From NCBI RefSeq assembly GCF_003697785.1, contig NZ_QOKZ01000003.1, positions 372,001 through 436,000 on the forward strand: 64,000 bases of DNA, in the 5' to 3' direction. This DNA comes from Paracoccus alkanivorans (GTDB lineage: Bacteria; Pseudomonadota; Alphaproteobacteria; Rhodobacterales; Rhodobacteraceae). A model generated the notes under the pieces. The model made no database searches. It was not told the DNA's origin and saw only the letters and a list, made by a program, of their open reading frames with translations. Below are positions 57,551 through 64,000 of the stretch, one piece after another. The translations under genes and the position numbers were made by a program. The number at the start of each line of letters is the position of its first letter. The stretch's first letter is position 1.

Positions 57551-59614
57551 TCACGCTTCCGGCGGCCATGTCCTGGCGACCATGGTCAGCACGTCGTATT
57601 GGGCAACCACCTCGCCCTTCTGGTTGGTCACGCGGCAGTCCCAACGTACCTCGCCGTAATCGGCATTCTCGCGCGGGTTCATCTCCTTGCAGGTCAGTTG
57701 AACCGTCAGGCTGTCTCCGAAATAGACCGGCGTCAGGAAGCGCAGGTTGTCCACACCGTAATTGGCCAGCACCGGGCCCGGATTCGGTTCGACGAACAGC
57801 CCTGCCGCGAAAGACGCGATCAGGTAGCCATGCGCGACGCGATCCTCGAAGAACGGGTTTGCTTTGGCCGCATCGCTGTCCATATGGGCGTAAAATGTGT
57901 CGCCGGTGAACTCGGCGAAATGCTCCACGTCCTCTTGGGTAATGGTGCGGGCAGGGGTGATGATCTGATCGCCTATCCGCAGCTCGGCCAGGGATTTGCG
58001 GAACGGGTGATCGTCGGAGCGGGCAGGCGCGCCGGGAACCCATTGCCCGGTCACGGCGGAAAGCAGCCGTGGTGTCCCCTGTATGGCGGTGCGCTGCATG
58101 AAATGCTTTACCCCGCGCATCCCGCCCATTTCCTCACCTCCGCCGGCGCGTCCGGGTCCGCCATGCACCAGTGGTGCGAGCGGCGATCCATGGCCGGTCG
58201 AGCTTTTGGCGGAATCGCGGTTGCCGAGCATCACGCGGCCATGGAACGACGCTACGCCCACGACCAGTTCGGCCGCGATATCGGGATCGTTGGTGAATAC
58301 CGAGGAGACTAGCGAGCCCTTGCCCTTGCGGGCCAACGCCACCGCATCCTCGATACCATCATAACCCATGACCGTGGCGACCGGGCCGAAAGCCTCGATC
58401 TCATGCGGCGCTGTTGCGGCAAAGGGATCAGTGCAATGCAGCAGCACGGGATTCATGAAAGCCCCCATGGCCGCGTCACCCGATACCAGCGTCACCTGGC
58501 CGGGATCGCCGCTGACGATTTCGGCATCGCGGGCGATCTGGGCGATCTTTTCGCGCACCCCGTCCCGGTCGCCCGTGGATGCCAAGGCCCCCATGCGTGC
58601 CGCCTGATCGTCGGGAAGCCCCACGGCGGTTCTGGACAGTTTTTCTGACAGCGCCTCGATCACTGCCTGTTCATGCCGTGCGGGCACCAGGATGCGCCGG
58701 ATGGCGGTGCATTTCTGACCCGCCTTCGAGGTCATTTCGCGTTGCACCTCCTTTACGAACAGGTCGAATTCCGGTGTGCCCGGCCCGGCATCCGGCGCGA
58801 GAATGGCGGCGTTCAGGCTGTCGGCTTCCATCGTGAAACGCACCGAATTGGCGAGTATGGCAGGATGGCTGCGCAGTTTTTGTCCTGTCGAGGCCGAGCC
58901 GGTGAACGTCATCACATCCTGCCCGGTGAGGTGATCCAGCAGATCACCCACACCGCCGCAGATCAGTTGCAGTGCGCCATCGGGCAGGATTTGCATCTCC
59001 AGTATCCGCCGCACCACCAGTTCGGTGAGATAAGCGGTTTGCGAGGCGGGCTTGACCAGGCAGGGCATGCCGGCGATCAGCGCGGGCGCGATTTTCTCCA
59101 GCATACCCCAAACCGGAAAGTTGAAGGCGTTGATATGGACCGCTACCCCCCGCAGCGGCGTCAGGATATGCTGGCCGACAAAGCTGCCATCGCGTGACAG
59201 TTGTTCGACCGCACCCTCGGTCAGAACCTTCGTGTTGGGCAGTTCGCGCCGCGCCTTGGAGGCGAATGTCAGCAGCGTGCCGATACCGCCCTCGATATCG
59301 GGCCAGCCGTCCTTGGGAGTGGCGCCGGTGACAAGGCTTTCGGCGTGGAACTCGTCCTTCATCCCCATCAGTTTTTGGCCGATGGCCCTCAGCATCAGGG
59401 CTCGCTCGTGAATTGTATGCCGGCGGAGCGCATTGCCACCCGTCTCGCGGCCCCATTCCAATGCGCCGGCAAAGTCGAGCCCCTCCGAAGAGATCACCGC
59501 ATGCGTCTGGCCCGTCGCGGCATTTGCCAGCGGCTTGCCCGCGCCGGCGCCAGCACGCCACGCGCCCTGCACATAGCTTTCCAACCGTCGCGCCGTGCGT
59601 CCGTGATCCAGCAT
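57551..59614 (-). CDS. paaZ: Bifunctional oxepin-CoA hydrolase / 3-oxo-5,6-dehydrosuberyl-CoA semialdehyde dehydrogenase PaaZ
   Basis: 687 residues, two domains. The N-terminal aldehyde dehydrogenase has VHINAFNFPVWG near 159-170, E263 (MEADSLN) and catalytic C302 (GQKCTAIRR). The C-terminal MaoC-like hydratase (about 545-687) has the D and H of FTGDTFYAHMDSDAAKANPFFEDRVAHGYLIAS. The hydratase opens the oxepin ring and the dehydrogenase oxidises the aldehyde. Last gene of the paaABCDE operon, 14 bases after the PF05138 paralogue. Confidence 0.95.
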   Translation of the reverse strand: MLDHGRTARRLESYVQGAWRAGAGAGKPLANAATGQTHAVISSEGLDFAGALEWGRETGGNALRRHTIHERALMLRAIGQKLMGMKDEFHAESLVTGATPKDGWPDIEGGIGTLLTFASKARRELPNTKVLTEGAVEQLSRDGSFVGQHILTPLRGVAVHINAFNFPVWGMLEKIAPALIAGMPCLVKPASQTAYLTELVVRRILEMQILPDGALQLICGGVGDLLDHLTGQDVMTFTGSASTGQKLRSHPAILANSVRFTMEADSLNAAILAPDAGPGTPEFDLFVKEVQREMTSKAGQKCTAIRRILVPARHEQAVIEALSEKLSRTAVGLPDDQAARMGALASTGDRDGVREKIAQIARDAEIVSGDPGQVTLVSGDAAMGAFMNPVLLHCTDPFAATAPHEIEAFGPVATVMGYDGIEDAVALARKGKGSLVSSVFTNDPDIAAELVVGVASFHGRVMLGNRDSAKSSTGHGSPLAPLVHGGPGRAGGGEEMGGMRGVKHFMQRTAIQGTPRLLSAVTGQWVPGAPARSDDHPFRKSLAELRIGDQIITPARTITQEDVEHFAEFTGDTFYAHMDSDAAKANPFFEDRVAHGYLIASFAAGLFVEPNPGPVLANYGVDNLRFLTPVYFGDSLTVQLTCKEMNPRENADYGEVRWDCRVTNQKGEVVAQYDVLTMVARTWPPEA

Positions 59615-59628
59615 CTGCTATCCTTCCT

Positions 59629-60387
59629 TCAGTTCAGTCCGAGCGGGGTCAGCAGCGCCTCTGCCTCGGCGCGCCATGCCCGGCGCAATGTCTCGTTGTC
59701 GTCGTGCCGCAGTCCAAGGGCCTTGAGCCGATCGAAACGGTCTGACTGTGCGGGACCGAAGGTCTCGGCTACCCGAGGCATCCAGTAGGCGACCGAAGCC
59801 GCCGCCTCGCCACGGCCAGTCACGACGATCCGTTCCAGCCCTTCGAGGCCCAGTTCCATGTGGCGGCGTTCGCGCGGCAGGATATCGCGCAGCACCTCGG
59901 CCAGAGGCTGATAGGAACAGCGTGCCAACTCACCCACCGCATGCAGCGTCGCCGAGCCCATCAGCACGTTCATCACCACCGCGTCGGTCCAGCCGGTCAG
60001 CGGATAATGGAATACCGACAGGCGCATGTCCCCGCCATGACGGCGGGCATCGACCAGCGTGTCGCGGGGCCCACGGGCCGCCCAGTCATGTGCCTGCTCG
60101 TAACGGGCCTTGTCAGTGCCGAAACCTTCCATCAGGTCCAGGACGCGTTCGGCATGATCGGTCTTTTCCAGCGTGATCCGGCTGGCGGCAATGCGTTCCT
60201 TGATGCCGGGCGCCCAGTTGATTGCTGCGGCGAAGCCGGCCGATCCGGCCAGCTCGCTGTCCACGAAAGAGGACATCAGCCGCAGCAACTCGCCGCGATA
60301 GCGCGGCGGCACGTTTTCCGGCGAGGTCAGTTTGCCGCCCTGTGCGAGGTAATCGGCGATCGGCATGGTATCCGGGTCATTCGTCAT
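59629..60387 (-). CDS. Additional PaaA/PaaC-family (PF05138) ferritin-like protein
   Basis: 252 residues. Helix 1 carries E45 (FVDSELAG) and helix 4 an intact ExxH (E173-RRH-176). But the helix-2 motif reads E74-K-T-D-H78, one residue longer than ExxH, so a lysine occupies the expected ligand place. It aligns loosely with PaaA around NWAPGIKERI versus [14 protein letters not shown]. It may be a structural partner like PaaC or a separate oxygenase-like subunit. It overlaps paaE by 11 bases and precedes paaZ. Confidence 0.8.
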   Translation of the reverse strand: MTNDPDTMPIADYLAQGGKLTSPENVPPRYRGELLRLMSSFVDSELAGSAGFAAAINWAPGIKERIAASRITLEKTDHAERVLDLMEGFGTDKARYEQAHDWAARGPRDTLVDARRHGGDMRLSVFHYPLTGWTDAVVMNVLMGSATLHAVGELARCSYQPLAEVLRDILPRERRHMELGLEGLERIVVTGRGEAAASVAYWMPRVAETFGPAQSDRFDRLKALGLRHDDNETLRRAWRAEAEALLTPLGLN

Positions 60388-61453
60388 AGCTGAGCACCAG
60401 TTTGTCAGACAGCGGGATACACTGGCAGGACAGGACGTAACCCGCCCGGACCTCGTAATCCTCCAGCGCGTGGTTCACTTCCATCTCGACCTCGCCCTCC
60501 AGCACCTTGGCGCGGCAGGTCGAACAGACCCCGGCCTTGCAGGAATAGGGCGCGTCCATGTTGTTCTGAATGGCGGCGTCCAGAACCGCGGTGCCATCCT
60601 TGGGCATGCGGAAGCTGCGGGTCGTGCCGTCCAGCGTCACCGACACCTCGCAGCTATTGGCCGAAGATGCCGCCTGTTGCGAGACCGCCCGCTTTTTGGC
60701 GCGCCCCGGTTGCGAGGAGGCGAAAAGCTCGAACTTGATCTGGTCGTCGCTCAGCCCGTGCTGGCGCAGGCTTTCGGCGATGATCAGCATCATCGGCTCG
60801 GGTCCGCAGATAAAGGCGGTATCGACGCTTTCGGCATCGATCCACATGCGGAACAGCATCCGCATCTTCTCGGCGTCGATGCGGCCGGTGAACAGATCTA
60901 TCTCCTGCCCCTCGCTTTCAAGGATATGCACGATCGATAAGCGGCCGAGATAGAGGTTCTTGAGATCCTCCAGTTCCTCGCGGAACATGATCGAGCTGGT
61001 CTGGCGATTGGCACAGACCAGCGTGAAATTGGCCTTCGGTTCGCGCGCAAGGACCGTCTTGACGATCGACAGAACCGGCGTGATCCCCGAACCGCCCGCA
61101 AAACCCAGATAGGTTTTCGCCTTCTCCGGCTGGATCGCGGTAAAGAAGCGCCCCTGCGGAGGCATCGCATCCAGTATGTCGCCGGATTTAAGCGCTTCAT
61201 TGGCCCATGTCGAAAAGGCCCCGCCTTCGACGCGCTTGATGCCCACGCGCAGGCAGCCCTCGTCCAGACCGGCGCAGATCGAATAGGAGCGGCGCAGTTC
61301 CTCGCCGTCGAAATCGCGACGGAAAGTCAGGTATTGACCCTGCGTGAATGCGAAAGCCCTCGCATCTGCGTCGCGCGGCCTCAAGGTGATCACCACGGCA
61401 TCGCGTGTATCCTTGCGAATGTCGGTCACTTCAAGAGGGTGAAAGCGGGGCAT
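60377..61453 (-). CDS. paaE: Phenylacetyl-CoA epoxidase reductase subunit PaaE
   Basis: 358 residues. The FAD-binding domain has RSYSICAG near 55-62 and the NAD domain AGGSGITPVLSIVKT. A C-terminal plant-type 2Fe-2S ferredoxin has C-KAGV-C-ST-C with a fourth C further on (YVLSCQC). It passes electrons from NADPH to the PaaABC di-iron centre. 37 bases after paaD, inside the operon. Confidence 0.95.
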   Translation of the reverse strand: MPRFHPLEVTDIRKDTRDAVVITLRPRDADARAFAFTQGQYLTFRRDFDGEELRRSYSICAGLDEGCLRVGIKRVEGGAFSTWANEALKSGDILDAMPPQGRFFTAIQPEKAKTYLGFAGGSGITPVLSIVKTVLAREPKANFTLVCANRQTSSIMFREELEDLKNLYLGRLSIVHILESEGQEIDLFTGRIDAEKMRMLFRMWIDAESVDTAFICGPEPMMLIIAESLRQHGLSDDQIKFELFASSQPGRAKKRAVSQQAASSANSCEVSVTLDGTTRSFRMPKDGTAVLDAAIQNNMDAPYSCKAGVCSTCRAKVLEGEVEMEVNHALEDYEVRAGYVLSCQCIPLSDKLVLSYDE

Positions 61454-61490
61454 ATCTGGCCTCCTGTCCGGACTTCCGAGGCGTGCGGCC

Positions 61491-62012
61491 TCAGTGGCAT
61501 TTGAAATAGTCGAAAGGTTCCAAGCAGTCCTTGCAGCGGTAGCTGGCCTTGCATGGAGTGGAGCCGAACTGGCTGATCCGCTCGGTATTGGCCGACCGGC
61601 AGCGGGGGCATTCGATCATCAGGTTCGACCGTCCCGCCAACCGCGCCGCCCGCGCGATGGTCCGCCCGTCGGAGGCTGTCCCGTCAACCGGGGGAGCGAT
61701 GCCGTATTCGCGCAGCTTGTCACGGCCTTCCTGCGTCACCCAATCTGTCGTCCACGGAGGCGAAAGCCGCCGTTCCAGCCGCAGCTTCCTTACTCCGTGT
61801 TCGCGCAGATGGCTTTCGATGGCCAGATCGATCACCGCTGTCGCCGGGCAGCCGGAATAGGTCGGCGTTACCGCGACAACCAGCGTGTCGCCGTCCCACC
61901 GGATATCGCGGACGATGCCCAGATCGGTCACCGAGATCACCGGGATCTCGGGATCGGGCACCTCGCCCAGCCAGTTCCAGACCTGGTTGACAGATGGCAA
62001 CGTGACGGACAT
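61491..62012 (-). CDS. paaD: Phenylacetate degradation protein PaaD
   Basis: 173 residues from the ATG at 62012, because the frame further up is out of frame with paaC. The MIP18/DUF59 domain has DPEIPVISVTDLGIVRDI and YSGCPAT. The C-terminal zinc-ribbon has CPRCRSANTERISQFGSTPCKASYRCKDCLEPFDYFKCH. PaaD is needed for epoxidase activity, probably iron-sulfur maturation. It starts 5 bases after the paaC stop. Confidence 0.93.
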   Translation of the reverse strand: MSVTLPSVNQVWNWLGEVPDPEIPVISVTDLGIVRDIRWDGDTLVVAVTPTYSGCPATAVIDLAIESHLREHGVRKLRLERRLSPPWTTDWVTQEGRDKLREYGIAPPVDGTASDGRTIARAARLAGRSNLMIECPRCRSANTERISQFGSTPCKASYRCKDCLEPFDYFKCH

Positions 62013-62017
62013 GGCGG

Positions 62018-62851
62018 CTACCAGCTTGCGCCCGGATAGGCGCGCTGCAGGAACTGCATCTCGGCAAGGATATAGCCCAGATGTTCGGTATGCCGGCCCT
62101 GCTTGCCGCCCTGGTGCACGTCGAACCGGGTTTCGGGCTTGCGCAGCGTGGCCTCGTCCAGCACCTCGTTTACATTGCGCTCCCATGCCGCCTGCAAATC
62201 GGCCAGAACCGGGGCAATTCCGACCTTGGCCATCGCCTCGTCCACGGCGTCCGCCGTAAACAGTTCGCCCGTATAGGGCCAGAGCCGGTCAAGGGCATCC
62301 TGCATTCTGTGATGGCTTTCCTCGGTGCCGTCACCCAGCCTGACGATCAGGTCCGAAGTTCGCTCCAGGTGATAGCTGACCTCTTTCAACGCCTTGGCGG
62401 CGATCTCGGCCACGCGGGGGCTGCCGGATTTTGCCAGCGCGGTCAGCATCTCGAAATGCCATGCATCGAACAGGAATTCCCGCATCAGCGTCAGCGCCAT
62501 GTCGCCGTTGGGCAATTCGACCAGCTTGGCGTTGCGGAATTTCATCGCGTCGCGCAGAAAGGCCAGATCATCAGCCGAGCGCCCCTTGTCCTCGACCTCG
62601 GCAGCCAGGCCCAGCCACATCTGCGTGTGCCCGATCAGGTCCAGCGCGGTGTTGGCCAGTGCGATATCCTCTTCCAGCACCGGGCCATGACCGCACCATT
62701 CCGAAAGCCGATGCCCGAGGATCAGCGTGTTGTCACCCATCCGGCACAGCCAGTCGAAGAAGGCGGGCTTCAGTTCGGCATCCGCCAAATGCGGATCATC
62801 TGGCCGGGCTGCGGTCTCCTGCGCGCTTATGTCGGCAAGCGCGGTCATCAC
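62018..62851 (-). CDS. paaC: Phenylacetyl-CoA epoxidase structural subunit PaaC
   Basis: 277 residues (276 from the next ATG). Ferritin-like fold that lacks a full iron-ligand set, as usual for PaaC: LGHRLSEWCGHGPVLEEDIALANTALDLIGHTQMWL and RTSDLIVRLGDGTEESHHRMQ are recognisable. It scaffolds PaaA in the heterotetramer. Overlaps paaB by 4 bases. Confidence 0.93.
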   Translation of the reverse strand: MMTALADISAQETAARPDDPHLADAELKPAFFDWLCRMGDNTLILGHRLSEWCGHGPVLEEDIALANTALDLIGHTQMWLGLAAEVEDKGRSADDLAFLRDAMKFRNAKLVELPNGDMALTLMREFLFDAWHFEMLTALAKSGSPRVAEIAAKALKEVSYHLERTSDLIVRLGDGTEESHHRMQDALDRLWPYTGELFTADAVDEAMAKVGIAPVLADLQAAWERNVNEVLDEATLRKPETRFDVHQGGKQGRHTEHLGYILAEMQFLQRAYPGASW

Positions 62852-63135
62852 ATATGTCCCACTTCATCGGGGATGTCGAAAAAGGTCGGGTGGCGATAGA
62901 CCTTGCTTTCCGCCGGATCGAAAAGCGGTCCCTTTTCCGAAGGCGCCGAAGCGGTGATATCGGTGGATTTAACCGCCCAGATCGAGACCCCCTCCTTGCG
63001 GCGGGTATAGACGTCACGGGCGTTGTTGATCGCCATCTCGGCATCCGGCGCATGCAGGCTGCCCACATGGCGATGGTTCAGCCCGTGCTGACCCCGGATA
63101 AAGATTTCCCATAGCGGCCATTCCTTTTTGGACAT
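62848..63135 (-). CDS. paaB: Phenylacetyl-CoA epoxidase subunit PaaB
   Basis: 95 residues: KKEWPLWEIFIRGQHGLNHRHVGSLHAPDAEMAINNARDVYTRRKEGVSIW is highly typical of PaaB. It bridges two PaaAC units. 15 bases after the paaA stop. Confidence 0.95.
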   Translation of the reverse strand: MSKKEWPLWEIFIRGQHGLNHRHVGSLHAPDAEMAINNARDVYTRRKEGVSIWAVKSTDITASAPSEKGPLFDPAESKVYRHPTFFDIPDEVGHM

Positions 63136-63150
63136 CGGTAGCTGCTCCCC

Positions 63151-64000
63151 TTACTCGGCTGCGAGGGCGGCGGCCCTGCGGGCTGCGGATTTCTCGGCAT
63201 AGGCGGTCAGGCCATCGCGGAACCATGCGCCCTGTTCCCATGCATTGCGGCGAGCCTCCAGCCGTTCCCGGTTGCAGGGGCCGTTGCCTTTCAGCACCTC
63301 GAAGAACTCTTCCCAATCGGGTTGCGCGAAATCGTAATGGCCGCGCTCGTCGTTCCATTTCAATGTCTCGTCAGGAACGGTCAGGCCCAGGTATTCTGCC
63401 TGCGGCACCGTCTCATCGACGAATTTCTGGCGCAGTTCGTCATTGGTGTTCATCTTGATCTTCCACGCCATGGACTGCGCGGAATGGACCGAGTCCTTGT
63501 CGGATGGCCCGAACATCATCAGCGCCGGATACCAGAAGCGGTTGAGCGCGTCCTGTGCCATTTCCTTCTGCTCGGGCGTGCCCTGCGCCATCTTCATCAT
63601 GATCGCGTAGCCTTGCCGCTGGTGGAAACTTTCCTCCTTGCAGATGCGGATCATCGCACGGCTGTAGGGGCCGTAAGAGGTCCGTTGCAGCGGCACCTGG
63701 TTCATGATCGCTGCGCCATCCACCAGCCAGCCGACAGCGCCCATATCGGCCCATGTCAGCGTCGGGTAGTTGAAGATGGAACTGTATTTCATCGCGCCTG
63801 AATGCAGCTTTTCCATCAACTCGTCGCGGCTGACGCCCAGTGTCTCGGCGGCGCTGTAAAGATACAGCCCATGCCCCGCCTCGTCCTGCACCTTGGCCAG
63901 CAGGATTGCCTTGCGCTCCAGCGTGGGTGCGCGGGTGATCCAGTTGCCTTCGGGAAGCTGCCCGACGATCTCGCTATGGGCGTGCTGGCCGATCTGGCGG
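63151..64000 (-). CDS. paaA: Phenylacetyl-CoA epoxidase catalytic subunit PaaA (5' end outside window)
   Basis: Visible part covers about 282 residues. The frame stays open to the window edge and reads [20 protein letters not shown] before the family motif [19 protein letters not shown], so the first 40-50 residues lie beyond. Di-iron ligand motifs EAGH and EESFH ([11 protein letters not shown]) are intact. It epoxidises the ring of phenylacetyl-CoA using oxygen. First gene of the operon paaA-B-C-D-E-(PF05138)-Z. Confidence 0.96.
   Translation of the reverse strand, partial: RQIGQHAHSEIVGQLPEGNWITRAPTLERKAILLAKVQDEAGHGLYLYSAAETLGVSRDELMEKLHSGAMKYSSIFNYPTLTWADMGAVGWLVDGAAIMNQVPLQRTSYGPYSRAMIRICKEESFHQRQGYAIMMKMAQGTPEQKEMAQDALNRFWYPALMMFGPSDKDSVHSAQSMAWKIKMNTNDELRQKFVDETVPQAEYLGLTVPDETLKWNDERGHYDFAQPDWEEFFEVLKGNGPCNRERLEARRNAWEQGAWFRDGLTAYAEKSAARRAAALAAE

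Overview
The window looks like a chromosomal segment of an alphaproteobacterium of the Rhodobacterales, most probably Paracoccus or a near relative. This is inferred from three things: high GC in most genes; the rho-mnmE-mnmG-rsmG-parA-parB and rpsT/dnaA/dnaN/recF/gyrB blocks; and a gfa-flhA-fghA-xoxF-cycB-xoxJ methylotrophy cluster like the one known from Paracoccus denitrificans. No tRNA, rRNA, insertion sequence, prophage or CRISPR array was seen.

Layout. (1) 1-6.6 kb: tightly packed operon rho (5' end cut off by the window), mnmE, mnmG, rsmG, parA, parB. It carries two perfect 16-bp parS sites embedded in the first codons of mnmG and rsmG. (2) 6.6-9.5 kb, minus strand: rph, rdgB, hemW and a small DUF454 membrane protein. 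(3) 9.6-11.2 kb: heat-shock pair hrcA-grpE. (4) 11.3-15.2 kb: glutathione-dependent formaldehyde oxidation (gfa, flhA, fghA) with a ClpP paralogue and a GNAT acetyltransferase between flhA and fghA. (5) 15.6-26.5 kb: lanthanide-type methanol dehydrogenase xoxF, cytochrome cycB, xoxJ, a C-R-A-D-C-W rhodanese-like protein, two YVTN beta-propellers, an exported SRPBCC (MxaD-like) protein, a periplasmic binding protein, an ABC ATPase and permease, and two secreted proteins of unknown function. Together regions 4 and 5 form a methanol-to-formate route plus its poorly understood accessory export system. (6) 26.6-35.2 kb: enoyl-CoA hydratase, rpsT, then dnaA, dnaN, recF, a LysE-type exporter and gyrB, with a structured 550-base region before dnaA. 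Together with parABS this marks the replication-origin neighbourhood. (7) 35.4-49.4 kb: an outer-membrane barrel, AsnC regulator with a divergent class V aminotransferase, WYL regulator with a divergent GST, rpsU, coq9, a quinone oxidoreductase, the leuS-lptE-holA-flavoprotein operon, a DUF3576 lipoprotein, a porin and a YggS protein. (8) 49.5-64 kb: a LIV-type ABC transporter (livKHMGF) divergent from paaG-paaI-paaK-paaR, followed by the opposing paaABCDE-(PF05138 paralogue)-paaZ operon for aerobic phenylacetyl-CoA degradation. paaA runs off the right end.

The most interesting items are the embedded parS pair in a lower-GC block, the XoxF accessory exporter with three co-encoded acidic Ala/Glu-rich proteins, the long dyad and stacked hairpins upstream of dnaA, a PaaR-type operator shared by the LIV and paa promoters, and a PaaA/PaaC-family paralogue with an altered iron-ligand motif.
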